A program made the translations under genes and the position numbers. This document shows, in pieces, positions 1-7,861 of a stretch of DNA of 64,000 nt. Below the pieces are notes generated by a model that did no database searches, was not told the origin of the DNA, and worked only from the letters and a program-made list of their open reading frames with translations. Every line of letters starts with the position of its first letter. Within the stretch, counting starts at the first letter, position 1. The stretch spans positions 124,001-188,000 of the forward strand of contig JASBVF010000056.1 of NCBI GenBank assembly GCA_030147525.1. Direction: 5' to 3'. This DNA comes from Bacteroidota bacterium. GTDB taxonomy: Bacteria > Bacteroidota > Bacteroidia > Chitinophagales > Saprospiraceae.

Positions 1-201
1 CGGAGTAGGGTTACCCTCCAGAATCATGTCAGCATTGATAATTGCCTGACAAGTATTTGGAGTCGGGTCAACAGACACTTGCACCAGGTTATTACAAACC
101 ATCGCTTGTGCCGCTGACTCGTTGAAGCTCACGAGGAGCAAGAGCAGCGTAAATAATGCGCAGTTAAAGACCGGCATTTTTGTAAAATTCGTTCTGATCA
201 T
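1..201 (-). CDS. N-terminus of a large secreted repeat protein (partial)
   Basis: Only the first 67 codons are present; the frame runs off the left edge of the window. The start is ATG at 201, with an alternative ATG at 177. Residues 9-32 form a signal peptide with a long Leu-rich core and an AAQA-type cleavage site. The mature part begins MVCNNLVQVSVDP and continues to ADMILEG. From memory, this pattern is typical of very large Saprospiria secreted proteins with repeated Cys-containing adhesin-like modules and a C-terminal T9SS or gliding-associated domain. That identity is inference, because the body of the protein lies outside the window. The gene is transcribed leftwards. Confidence 0.6.
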   Translation of the reverse strand, partial: MIRTNFTKMPVFNCALFTLLLLLVSFNESAAQAMVCNNLVQVSVDPTPNTCQAIINADMILEGNPTP

Positions 202-746
202 GGATAATAATTTGTTAAAAAATAATAGTGAACTAATCTCTGAACCGAATACACCTGTATCCTTTCCAAAGATTTCTCTTAAGATCTATGTGTGTGTAAG
301 ATTTTGGTTACCGGAATAACCTTTACAAAGAACTTTTTTGTTGTGGACAACATAATGCTGCCCGGCGAATTAGCTATCTAAGCTAAAAGCAATTGTTTTG
401 ATCAAAATCTGAACTTACAAACAGCAAACTTGAATCCAGGAGTGAATGAAAATAAAAGGTTAGGCAATAGGAAAGGAAAAAGGACTGGAGTGTACTTTTT
501 GAAGTTCATGGGAAACATTTTAAAATATTGCGACAAAATTAAAACTTTTCTGATCAATCCAAAAATGTTGGAATTAAATTTTGATTAAACGATTAAAATA
601 GTTTAAAAAAACAAATGTAATCATTTATAAAACTGAAGTCCTACCCAAATACTGGTATTTTGTTCCTAATAAACACTCTGTGCGAATAGCAAAATTAAGG
701 CCAACCAATATCACAAACATCATCAATTTCAGTTTGTATTAAAATT
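202..746. other. AT-rich intergenic region with no gene seen
   Basis: This 545-base stretch separates the start of the secreted-protein gene (minus) from the end of the response-regulator gene (also minus). It is A/T-rich and has stop codons in all frames apart from one unconvincing 65-codon frame. Small dyads are present, for example GGTTA/TAACC near 305-323 and TTAGC/GCTAA near 370-386. I found no exact TAnnTTTG promoter element ahead of the 201 start. The region probably holds the promoter for that gene and the 3' end of the regulator transcript. Confidence 0.4.
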
Positions 747-1430
747 TTACAGTAGATTATTCTCATAGGCCATCTTGATGAGACTGGCAGTACTGCTTAC
801 TCCAAGCTTACGCATGATGTTTTTTCTGTGTACACTGACCGTTTGATCACTGATGTAAAGCTCCTGTGCGATCTCCTTGTTGGTCATGGCCTTACCTACT
901 AGCTTCAACACTTCAATTTCTCTTTTCGTCAGGCTGAATTTCTTGATAAATCTGTCATCAAAGGATACGCTAAGCTTACCATTTTGGAGGAAGCGGGAGT
1001 TCATACCAGTCCCATTCGCAAAAGAAAGACCTTTGCTGATATATGTTTCTCCTTTGCGCACTGTCTCAATCGCTTCATACAACTCTCTGTAGTTACTTCC
1101 TTTGAGTACGTAAGCATCTGCTCCTGCCTTAAAGGCAGCCTTCACGATTTTGGGCTCGTCGTACACGCTGAATACAATAACTTGAAGGGAAGAGCCTCTC
1201 TCTTTCAGGTTACACAACACCTCCAAGCCATCCATGTCCGGCAAATTCAAATCTAACAGTAAAATGTCAGCTTCCATCTGTCCGGTTAATTTTAAAAGGC
1301 TATTTCCTGTGCCGGCTTCGCCTACTACAACACACTTAATTTCTTCATATCTTTCTAAAACAACCTTAATACCCTCGATAAAAATTTGGTGATCGTCGGC
1401 AACAAGAATTCTTAGTTCTGGTACGTTCAT
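747..1430 (-). CDS. NarL/FixJ-type response regulator
   Basis: A 227-residue two-domain DNA-binding response regulator. The receiver domain covers about residues 6-125. It has the acidic pair D12/D13, the phosphoacceptor D60 (in DILLLDLNLPDMDG), a switch Ser at S88 and the conserved K110. The LuxR-type helix-turn-helix covers about residues 165-225 (LTKREIEVLKLVGKAMTNKE, then a QTVSVHRKNIMRKLG recognition helix). Length is normal for the family. No histidine kinase gene is next to it, so it is an orphan here and its signal cannot be read from context. It is well separated from both neighbours and is probably monocistronic. Confidence 0.9.
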   Translation of the reverse strand: MNVPELRILVADDHQIFIEGIKVVLERYEEIKCVVVGEAGTGNSLLKLTGQMEADILLLDLNLPDMDGLEVLCNLKERGSSLQVIVFSVYDEPKIVKAAFKAGADAYVLKGSNYRELYEAIETVRKGETYISKGLSFANGTGMNSRFLQNGKLSVSFDDRFIKKFSLTKREIEVLKLVGKAMTNKEIAQELYISDQTVSVHRKNIMRKLGVSSTASLIKMAYENNLL

Positions 1431-1584
1431 GCAATCGTTAGTTTCTGAGAATTGAAGTCAAAGCTTTACCAAACAAATCCTAATAGATAATTAATTTAAT
1501 TAAGTTAAAAGAAAATATAATGCCACTTAGACGTTCTGTACCCTTACGAAAAGAAAACTTTTCAAAAAAAATAGAAAATTTTTC

Positions 1585-2574
1585 TCAGACGATAGAATTT
1601 GCATCAAGCACCACATTTTGTTTGGTTGTTTTTACAGCATAATTAAATCCTTTCTGAACACTGAACGCACCTGTTTCGCCTGATTTGTTTACAGCAATGA
1701 ACCCTACCTGAAAATCTTTGTAATTTTTATTTTTTTCCACAATCCGACTGACTGCCTCTTCGCAGGCCTCCTGCGGGCTTTGACCCATTCGCATCAACTC
1801 CACAATCAGAAAACTTCCCAGCGATTTGAGCACTATTTCGCCTAAACCAGTAGCAGCAGCACCTCCTACCTCATTATCAACGTATAAGCCTGCTCCGATT
1901 ATCGGCGAGTCCCCTACCCTACCCCTCATTTTAAACGCCAGACCACTCGTCGTACATGCCCCGGAAATATTTCCTTGCTGATCTACCGCCAGCATCCCGA
2001 TCGTATCGTGCAACTCAACATTTATTATCGGCTGGTATTTGGCCTCAACTTTCCACTCCTCCCACTTCACCTTAGCCTTTTCTGTCAGCAGGTTTTGCTT
2101 TTGAAACCCTTGAGCTACAGCAAACTCCAACGCACCTTCCCCAACCAGCATAACATGGGGCGTCTTTTCCATGACCGCTCTTGCTACTGAAATTGGGTGT
2201 AGAATATGCTCAAGAGCACAAACTGAACCAGCATTGCCCTCCGAATCCATAATACAAGCATCAAGCGCAACCCTGCCATCACGATCCGGCAGCCCGCCAA
2301 TGCCAACAGATTGGTTTTCTTCGTCAGCTTCAATCAGCTTAACACCCTCTTCTACCGCATCCAATGCGTTGCCTCCTGATCCAAGCACTCCCCAGGCAAC
2401 CTCGTTGGCTTTAGCTCCAAAATCCCACGTCGATATAACCACAGGAAGAGTGTTAATTTCTTTGGTAATTTCTCTACCATTAGCGTCGTTGCAGGAATTT
2501 AAAGACACCCCGCCCAAAAAGGCAGCAGCAGAGCCGAGAGCTGACTGACCAATAAATTTACGTCTCGAGAACAT
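1585..2574 (-). CDS. N4-(beta-N-acetylglucosaminyl)-L-asparaginase (glycosylasparaginase)
   Basis: An N-terminal nucleophile hydrolase that cleaves the GlcNAc-Asn bond left from N-glycoprotein breakdown. The nucleophile Thr sits in HDTIGMLAVD, where the precursor is expected to self-cleave into alpha and beta chains. GRVGDSP and the GGAAATGLGE segment also match the family. The frame is open to 2604, but I chose the ATG at 2574. A promoter -7 element lies at 2602-2609, and the 2574 product starts MFSRRKFIGQSA, a Tat-like twin-Arg motif, followed by a hydrophobic stretch and an LNSC lipobox-like site. The protein is therefore probably exported folded, and possibly lipidated. It is transcribed divergently from the acyltransferase gene. 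Confidence 0.87.
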   Translation of the reverse strand: MFSRRKFIGQSALGSAAAFLGGVSLNSCNDANGREITKEINTLPVVISTWDFGAKANEVAWGVLGSGGNALDAVEEGVKLIEADEENQSVGIGGLPDRDGRVALDACIMDSEGNAGSVCALEHILHPISVARAVMEKTPHVMLVGEGALEFAVAQGFQKQNLLTEKAKVKWEEWKVEAKYQPIINVELHDTIGMLAVDQQGNISGACTTSGLAFKMRGRVGDSPIIGAGLYVDNEVGGAAATGLGEIVLKSLGSFLIVELMRMGQSPQEACEEAVSRIVEKNKNYKDFQVGFIAVNKSGETGAFSVQKGFNYAVKTTKQNVVLDANSIV

Positions 2575-2601
2575 AATTAGTAATTTTGTGAAGTAAGCTC
2601 G

Positions 2602-2609
2602 CAAACATA
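2602..2609 (-). promoter_or_regulatory. Bacteroidota -7 element of the glycosylasparaginase gene
   Basis: On the minus strand this reads TATGTTTG, an exact match to TAnnTTTG. It lies 28 bases before the ATG at 2574 and overlaps the upstream in-frame start at 2604, which argues for the shorter protein. No clear TTTG -33 element is visible at the usual spacing, so this is a partial promoter match. Confidence 0.5.
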
Positions 2610-2641
2610 GCGATATTTAAAAGGGATTTTATAAAAAACAC

Positions 2642-3529
2642 ATGCAAAGAACCGGATCGTTTCTGCTTAAAACTCTTATTCTGACCTTTTCAGTAATCCC
2701 TTTACAACTGCTTTATTCTTTTTCTTACGTGCTCTTTTTCTGTCTGTCAAAAGTATTTCGTTACCGTCAAAAGGTCGTCTTAGCCAACTTGCAAAACTCT
2801 TTTCCGGAAAAAAATAAAAACAACCTTAAAAATCTTTCCAAACAATTCTACCGCCACTTCTGCGACCTCCTCCTCGAGTCCATCAAAGGCCTCACCCTGC
2901 CCAAAGCCGAACTCCAACTCCGCTTCATCTACAAGAACCCGGAAATTTTCGCCCCGCTTTTTGAAAAAAAACAAAGTGCCATCCTGCTCGGCAGCCACTA
3001 CGGCAACTGGGAATGGGGCGTGCTTTCCTTCCCGCTTGCCGTACAACACAAGGTCATCGGCATTTTCAAACCGCTCAAAAACCGGCGCCTCGACTCCTGG
3101 CTTAACTACCGACGCCGGCGCTGGGGCCTTCACCTCACCAGCATGCAGCAGGCAGGGCGGGCTGTCATCGAAAACCGCAACCAGCCCTGCATTTTCGTAC
3201 TCATCGCCGACCAGACGCCTTCCGATGTAAAAAATGCGCACTGGCTCCCCTTCCTTAACCAGGACACGCCCTTCCTGCACGGCCCGGACAAACTCGCCCG
3301 CCAAACCGGCTATCCTGTTTTTTATTTTGAAATACAGCGGGTGAAACGGGGGTTTTACGAAGTGACTTTTGAAGAAATTTGCCCAAACCCGAAAGAAAAA
3401 AAGGAAGGTGAAATCACAGCAGCCTTCGCCCACTGCCTGGAGGCAACCATTCGAAAAGATCCGGCAAACTGGCTCTGGTCGCACCGGCGCTGGAAAAGAA
3501 AGCGTCCAGCAGCCAACCCGCAGCCGTAG
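2642..3529 (+). CDS. Lysophospholipid/lipid A acyltransferase (LpxL/HtrB family)
   Basis: A 295-residue membrane-associated acyltransferase expected to add a secondary acyl chain to lipid A or a related lipid at the inner membrane. The N-terminal 40 residues form a hydrophobic anchor. The catalytic HX4(D/E) motif is H119-YGNW-E124. A second family block follows (FKPLKNRRLDSWLNYRRRR), then the ADQTP and WLPFL segments. The C-terminus ends in a basic tail rich in R, K and W. Length is typical. The gene is 27 bases upstream of the dioxygenase gene and may share its transcript. The exact acyl acceptor cannot be told from sequence. Confidence 0.85.
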   Translation: MQRTGSFLLKTLILTFSVIPLQLLYSFSYVLFFCLSKVFRYRQKVVLANLQNSFPEKNKNNLKNLSKQFYRHFCDLLLESIKGLTLPKAELQLRFIYKNPEIFAPLFEKKQSAILLGSHYGNWEWGVLSFPLAVQHKVIGIFKPLKNRRLDSWLNYRRRRWGLHLTSMQQAGRAVIENRNQPCIFVLIADQTPSDVKNAHWLPFLNQDTPFLHGPDKLARQTGYPVFYFEIQRVKRGFYEVTFEEICPNPKEKKEGEITAAFAHCLEATIRKDPANWLWSHRRWKRKRPAANPQP

Positions 3530-3556
3530 TTTTTGTCTTTTTTATAAAACACCGCC

Positions 3557-4213
3557 ATGAAATATTGCTGCCTCCCCATCCTCCTGATCATTTTTATTTC
3601 ACAAGCTGCTTGCCAACAGCCCGCCCGACCTGACAAGCAAACCGCCAGCACTAACCAGGACCGCCCCGTCGGCGGCCCCTGCGAATGCTGCGATGCCTGG
3701 AAAGACGGCATGCCTGAAAAACTCTCCTGGCAAACCACCATCGCTCCACCCGGCGAACCCGGCGAACTGCTTGAAATCGAAGGCATTATTTTTAAAAAAG
3801 ACGGAAAGACACCAGCCGGAGACATTATATTATATGTGTACCACACCGACGCTAGGGGATTTTACTCGAACGGCCCGGACGTTTCCACCTGCGCCAAACG
3901 CCACGGCCACCTGCGTGGCTGGATGAAAACCGGCCCCGATGGCCGCTACCGCTTCAGCACCATTCGCCCGGCGTCTTACCCGAATACGACCATCGAACAG
4001 CACATTCATCCCATCATCAAAGAACCAAGACTGAAAGAGTACTGGATCGACGAATTCCTGTTCGACGACGATCCGAATTTGACTCAAAAAACAGGAAACA
4101 ATCAGCAGAAACGGGGCGGGTCCGGCATTTTGACTTTGGCAAAAAATAAGGAAGGCGTCTGGATGGGCAGGAGAGACATCGTGCTGGGTTTGAACGTGCC
4201 AGCGTATCCTTGA
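3557..4213 (+). CDS. Lipoprotein of the intradiol ring-cleavage dioxygenase family
   Basis: A 218-residue protein resembling the catalytic domain of protocatechuate 3,4-dioxygenase. Residues 1-19 form a lipoprotein signal peptide with the lipobox SQAAC (C19). The dioxygenase fold starts around residue 65. A candidate non-heme Fe(III) ligand set is Y103 (GFY) or a nearby Tyr, Y141 (ASYPN), H149 and H151 (EQHIH). The signature RHGHLRGW...TGPDGRYRF is clear. Exported, lipid-anchored intradiol dioxygenases are known in Bacteroidota but their substrates mostly are not; no aromatic degradation genes are nearby. An extra Cys cluster, CECC, lies at residues 42-45. The stop TGA lies at the edge of a word-palindrome element. 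Confidence 0.75.
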   Translation: MKYCCLPILLIIFISQAACQQPARPDKQTASTNQDRPVGGPCECCDAWKDGMPEKLSWQTTIAPPGEPGELLEIEGIIFKKDGKTPAGDIILYVYHTDARGFYSNGPDVSTCAKRHGHLRGWMKTGPDGRYRFSTIRPASYPNTTIEQHIHPIIKEPRLKEYWIDEFLFDDDPNLTQKTGNNQQKRGGSGILTLAKNKEGVWMGRRDIVLGLNVPAYP

Positions 4214-4291
4214 TTTAAGATTACATGATTTTTGATTTTTGATGAAGTCTGGCTCCCGATCAAAAATCAGCAATCATGTAATCTTAAATCT
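4212..4291. repeat. Intergenic word-palindrome A (between dioxygenase and pgi)
   Basis: The left arm at 4212-4243 and the right arm at 4258-4290 are imperfect inverted copies. The shared core is GATTTAAGATTACATGATT, followed by TGATTTTTGAT. Each arm is a string of degenerate short words (GATTT, GATTA, TGATT). The element fills the gap between two convergent genes and could act as a bidirectional transcript end. It lacks the GC-rich stem of a classical intrinsic terminator. Confidence 0.75.
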
Positions 4292-4298
4292 TAAATAA

Positions 4299-5603
4299 CT
4301 ACGGCTTTCCCAGCAACCGGAACATATTTTTCTTGTAAGCCTCTACCCCCGGTTGATCGAACGGATTGACGCCGAGCAGGTAGCCACTCACGGCACAGGC
4401 TTTTTCAAAAAAGTAAAACAGGTAGCCCAGGTGATAAGGCGTTGCTGCCGGGATGCTGATTTTCAGGTTCGGCACACCTCCGTCCACATGGGCTTCGATG
4501 GTGCCTTCGGCAGCTTTTTTGTTGACAAAGTCAAAAGTTTTGCCCGTCAGGTAGTTCAGGCCGTCGAGGTTGTCTTCGTCATTTTCCAGCACGACGCCGA
4601 CTTCAGGCGACTCAATTTCCAGCAGTGTTTCAAACAAATGCCGCCGCCCGTCCTGGATGTACTGTCCCAGCGAGTGAAGGTCAGTGGTGAAGTCAGCGCT
4701 GGCGGGGAAAATACCCTTGCCGTCCTTGCCTTCGCTCTCGCCGTAGAGTTGTTTCCACCACTCAGCGACGTAGTGCAGGCCGGGTTCGTAGTTGATCAGC
4801 ATTTCAATGGCCAATCCCTTGCGGTACAAGACGTTACGCAGGGCAGCATACTGGTAGCAGGCGTTTTGATCGAAAGGCATTTTAAAATCCTTCATCGCAT
4901 CGGCAGCGCCTTGCATCATTCCTTCAATGTCAATGCCTACGGCAGCAATCGGCAACAGCCCCACCGCCGTGAGCACAGAAAAACGGCCACCTACATCGTC
5001 GGGCACGACGAAAGTCTCGTAGCCTTCCTGCGTAGCCAGTGTTTTAAGTGCTCCTTTTGCCTTGTCGGTCGTGGCGTAAATGCGCTCCCGGGCGCCCTCC
5101 TTGCCATATTTTTCTTCCAGTTTTTTTCTGAAAACCCGGAATGCCAGCGCCGGCTCGGTGGTGGTTCCCGATTTTGAAATGACGTTGACGGAAAAATCCC
5201 GGTCGCCGATCACATCGAGCAAATCCCGGAGGTAGGTGCCGGAAATGTTCGTGCCGGCGAAGTATATCTCAGGCGTTTTCCGCTTCTTTTTTGGCAGTTT
5301 ATTATAAAAAGTGTGGCACAGCATTTCGATAGCTGCCTTGGCTCCGAGGTACGAGCCACCGATACCGATGACGACCAGCACTTCGGACTGTTTCTGGATT
5401 TTTTTCGCTGCTTTCTGAATGCGGCGAAACTCTTCCCGGTCGTACTTTCGGGGCAGATCGAGCCAGCCGAGGAATTCGTTGCCGGGACCTTTGCGGCTCT
5501 CGAGGAGTTTGGCAGCAGCCTCGGTGGGTGCAGCCATGATTTCAATTTCGTGAGGTTGCACGAAGCGTGCGGCGTTGGAGTGATCAAAAGTGAGTTTTTC
5601 CAT
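4299..5603 (-). CDS. pgi: Glucose-6-phosphate isomerase
   Basis: Interconverts glucose-6-phosphate and fructose-6-phosphate in the cytosol. At 434 residues it matches the short (about 450-residue) bacterial form rather than the 550-residue E. coli-type form. Signature blocks, in order: [17 protein letters not shown] (residues 78-94), [14 protein letters not shown] (phosphate-binding loop of the SIS fold), [14 protein letters not shown], and the catalytic region [13 protein letters not shown] with the [15 protein letters not shown] motif. The gene converges with the dioxygenase gene and is flanked on both sides by word-palindrome repeats, so it appears to be its own unit. Confidence 0.96.
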   Translation of the reverse strand: MEKLTFDHSNAARFVQPHEIEIMAAPTEAAAKLLESRKGPGNEFLGWLDLPRKYDREEFRRIQKAAKKIQKQSEVLVVIGIGGSYLGAKAAIEMLCHTFYNKLPKKKRKTPEIYFAGTNISGTYLRDLLDVIGDRDFSVNVISKSGTTTEPALAFRVFRKKLEEKYGKEGARERIYATTDKAKGALKTLATQEGYETFVVPDDVGGRFSVLTAVGLLPIAAVGIDIEGMMQGAADAMKDFKMPFDQNACYQYAALRNVLYRKGLAIEMLINYEPGLHYVAEWWKQLYGESEGKDGKGIFPASADFTTDLHSLGQYIQDGRRHLFETLLEIESPEVGVVLENDEDNLDGLNYLTGKTFDFVNKKAAEGTIEAHVDGGVPNLKISIPAATPYHLGYLFYFFEKACAVSGYLLGVNPFDQPGVEAYKKNMFRLLGKP

Positions 5604-5606
5604 TTT

Positions 5607-5688
5607 TTGGTAAATTGGTGAACTGGTAGATTAGTGAATTGGGTTGGGCGTGCGGCCTGATTTACCAATTCACCAATTTACCAATCAC
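5607..5688. repeat. Intergenic word-palindrome B (between pgi and yraN)
   Basis: The left arm at 5607-5637 and the right arm at 5657-5688 pair as TTGGTAAATTGGTGAA-type words, with a few mismatches over about 28 bases. The inner spacer also has GGGTTGGGCG. It lies in the divergent gap, so it may overlap the pgi and yraN promoters. It has the same architecture as the other word palindromes but a different word (TTGGTAAA / TTGGTGAA). Confidence 0.75.
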
Positions 5689-5724
5689 TGATTTTTTAAC
5701 TTCGGCGCTAATTTCAAAAAAATC

Positions 5725-6096
5725 ATGGCAAAACATAACGAAACCGGAAAAAGGGGCGAAGAAATTGCCGAATCGTTGCTCCGGGAAAAAGGTTTCACCA
5801 TCCTCGAAACCAACTGGCGGCACAAACGCCTGGAGGTTGACCTGATCGCCAAAGATGGCAACGTGCTCGTTTTCGTGGAGGTAAAAACCCGCAGCTACGA
5901 CTACTTCGGTAAGCCGGAGGAGTTCGTGGATAAAAAAAAGGAGCGCCACCTCGCCCGGGCCGCTGCCGAGTACATGCGGCAGACGGGGCACGAGTGGGCG
6001 ATTCGTTTCGATGTGGTGTCGGTTTTATTAAAAAATGAAAATGCGTGGGAAGTAGAGCATATCCGGGATGCGTTTTTTCCGGGGATAGAAATTTGA
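5725..6096 (+). CDS. YraN family (UPF0102) endonuclease-like protein
   Basis: A 123-residue protein of the UPF0102/YraN family, which has a restriction-endonuclease-like fold related to archaeal Holliday junction resolvases. The conserved residues are visible: G8-x-x-GEE near the N-terminus, the E-x-D pair in LEVDLIAKDG, and the EVKTR motif (VFVEVKTRS), which together form a PD-(D/E)XK-like site. Length is typical. Its role in the cell is not established; a DNA-processing role is inferred from the fold. Confidence 0.9.
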   Translation: MAKHNETGKRGEEIAESLLREKGFTILETNWRHKRLEVDLIAKDGNVLVFVEVKTRSYDYFGKPEEFVDKKKERHLARAAAEYMRQTGHEWAIRFDVVSVLLKNENAWEVEHIRDAFFPGIEI

Positions 6097-6166
6097 ACTT
6101 TACCAAAGGAGTCAGGGTTTGAATTATGGTTAAATTTTCCGAATCTTGTAAACTAAAATTTCAGCG

Positions 6167-6403
6167 ATGACCTTAGAGCTAAACTATAAAAAAGACCAGC
6201 AAAATAAACTCCTGCAGCATATTCAATGGCTGCTCGAAATCGGCATGATCGATTCTTATGACCTGAAAACACGGGATGATTTCGAGGTTTCCGATGAGGA
6301 TTTCGAGGGGTTGCTCAAAGCCAGGGAAGATGTCAAAAATGGTAATTACTTAACAAACGAAGATATCAAAACCAAATTCTCCGAATGGCGAAAATCACGT
6401 TAA
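6167..6403 (+). CDS. Probable antitoxin of a RelE/ParE-type module
   Basis: A 78-residue, highly charged small protein with no recognised domain. Its C-terminus (DVKNGNYLTNEDIKTKFSEW) resembles the acidic/aromatic tail by which many small antitoxins wrap their toxin. It overlaps the next gene by 19 bases in a different frame, so the two are translationally coupled. The antitoxin role is inferred from gene order, size and the RelE/ParE-like partner. No DNA-binding domain (ribbon-helix-helix or HTH) is obvious. Confidence 0.65.
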   Translation: MTLELNYKKDQQNKLLQHIQWLLEIGMIDSYDLKTRDDFEVSDEDFEGLLKAREDVKNGNYLTNEDIKTKFSEWRKSR

Positions 6404-6708
6404 ATCTTCTTTGGTCGCCCAAGACTTTTTTTGACCTTAAAGCCATCCACGAGCGAATTTCCAACGACCTTTCCATCCAGCGAGCGGATAGCTATATCGA
6501 CGAATTAACTGAACGAATTGAAAGATTGAGAAGCTATCCTGCCTCTTATGCAATTTGCCGAAATGTAAAACTTAGAATAGCAGGTTTTCGCTGTATTTAC
6601 CACAAAAAACAATACATCGTTGTTTATGAAATTAACGGAAATGAAATCTTCATTCTCGGAATTATCAGTGCAAAATATAACCCGAAAGAATTAGAATCCA
6701 TCCTTTGA
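6385..6708 (+). CDS. RelE/ParE-family toxin
   Basis: A 107-residue protein with the RelE/ParE pattern: an N-terminal beta-strand (ITLNLLWSPKTFFDLKAIHE), two helices (ADSYIDELTERIERLRSYP), then the strand block CRNVKLRIAGFRCIYHKKQY and a closing IVVYEING...FILGIISAK. The R in KLRIAGFR and the Y in CIYHKKQY fall where catalytic or gyrase-binding residues are found in this superfamily. Sequence alone does not separate an mRNA endonuclease (RelE) from a gyrase poison (ParE). The gene overlaps the antitoxin gene and ends 3 bases before the AlkC-like gene. Confidence 0.75.
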   Translation: MAKITLNLLWSPKTFFDLKAIHERISNDLSIQRADSYIDELTERIERLRSYPASYAICRNVKLRIAGFRCIYHKKQYIVVYEINGNEIFILGIISAKYNPKELESIL

Positions 6709-6711
6709 TCC

Positions 6712-7830
6712 ATGCCCGAAAACTTCCAAATCCGAGACGTCTTCAACCCGCAGGTTGTCAGCCAACTCGCCGCTTCCCTGAATTCCGTCTGGCCTGCTTT
6801 CGACCCTGTTTCTTTTTGTGAAAACATCAACCCAAGGCTACCGCAACTTACCTTCTCCGAGCGCTCCCAACTCATCACCGATGTACTGGCGAAACACCTG
6901 CCGGATGACTTCCCCACCGCTGTTGATGTCTTGTTGAAGTCGCTTCCCGGCAAAATCGAGAAACAGGAAATCGAAGGCTACGACGGCTTCATGATCATGC
7001 CACTGAGCATCTACGTCAGTCAGCACGGGCTCGAACATTTTGAGCTGTCCATGCAGGCTTTGTATGAAATGACACAGCGCTTCACTGCCGAGTTTGCCAT
7101 CCGTTTTTTCATCGAAAAATACCCGGAACGCACGCTGGCCGTGCTGGCTGAATGGGCCACTGACCCGAATCCGCACGTGCGGCGCCTTGTTTCCGAAGGA
7201 ACCCGGCCATTGCTGCCGTGGGCCATGCGGTTGCAGCAGTTTGTAAAAAACCCCACACCGACTTTACGGCTTTTGGATTTATTGAAAAACGACCCGGAAT
7301 TGTTCGTTCGCCGCTCCGTCGCCAACCACCTGAACGACCACGCCAAGAACCATCCCGACCTCGTCGTCGAAACGCTAAACCGCTGGAAATCAGAACATCC
7401 CGTCGAAGAAACGGATTGGCTGGTGAAACACGCTACCCGCACTTTGGTAAAAAAAGGCCACCCCGGTGCACTCGAGCTCATCGGTTTTAAAAAAGGCGCC
7501 GACGTAAAAGTGGAAAACCTCACGGTCACTCCCGCCGTCAAAACGGGCGATTACCTCGAATTCAGCTTCGACCTCGTTTCAACCGGAAAAAAACCGCAAA
7601 AACTGGTGATTGACTATGTGATTTATTTCAAAAAAGCAGACGGCTCGCTCGCCCCGAAGGTTTTCAAAATGACCACCAAATCGCTGCCGCCCGGCGAGCG
7701 GATTTCTTTGCAAAAGCGGCATTCTTTCAGGAAAATTACGACCCGGGTTTATTATCCCGGTGAACATGAGATGGCCATTCAGATAAATGGAATAGAAAAT
7801 GGAAAGACCCATTTTAAACTGACAAGCTGA
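6712..7830 (+). CDS. AlkC-like DNA alkylation repair glycosylase with C-terminal Ig-like domain
   Basis: A 372-residue protein. Residues about 1-260 are alpha-helical HEAT-like repeats of the AlkC/AlkD superfamily, which excises alkylated purines without base flipping. Family-like blocks include FFIEKYPERTLAVLAEW, DPNPHVRRLVSEGTRPLLPW, and DPELFVRRSVANHLNDHAK. Residues about 265-372 are beta-rich (VENLTVTPAVKTGDYLEFSF) and match the extra Ig-like domain seen in AlkC but not AlkD. The ATG is 3 bases after the toxin stop, so it may be cotranscribed with the toxin-antitoxin pair. Its stop codon lies at the start of a one-armed word repeat. Confidence 0.8.
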   Translation: MPENFQIRDVFNPQVVSQLAASLNSVWPAFDPVSFCENINPRLPQLTFSERSQLITDVLAKHLPDDFPTAVDVLLKSLPGKIEKQEIEGYDGFMIMPLSIYVSQHGLEHFELSMQALYEMTQRFTAEFAIRFFIEKYPERTLAVLAEWATDPNPHVRRLVSEGTRPLLPWAMRLQQFVKNPTPTLRLLDLLKNDPELFVRRSVANHLNDHAKNHPDLVVETLNRWKSEHPVEETDWLVKHATRTLVKKGHPGALELIGFKKGADVKVENLTVTPAVKTGDYLEFSFDLVSTGKKPQKLVIDYVIYFKKADGSLAPKVFKMTTKSLPPGERISLQKRHSFRKITTRVYYPGEHEMAIQINGIENGKTHFKLTS

Positions 7831-7861
7831 TTCTCCCATTCTCCCATTCTCTCATTCTCTC
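7830..7861. repeat. One-armed word repeat between convergent genes
   Basis: The pattern is ATTCTCCC, ATTCTCCC, ATTCTCTC, ATTCTCTC in a row: an 8-9 base degenerate tandem word. It fills the 20-base gap between two convergent genes and also supplies the TGA stop codon of the NrfD-type gene on the minus strand. Unlike the seven other elements it has no inverted partner arm nearby, so it may be a half-element. Confidence 0.6.

Noticed and set aside
2780-3484. 234-codon minus-strand frame opposite the acyltransferase gene
   Set aside because: The plus-strand frame has the HX4E acyltransferase motif and signal-like N-terminus; the minus frame has no recognisable features.
4353-5177. Long plus-strand frame (274 codons) opposite pgi
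   Set aside because: It lies wholly antisense to a clear pgi gene and its product has no family pattern; it is a shadow of codon bias in the real gene.
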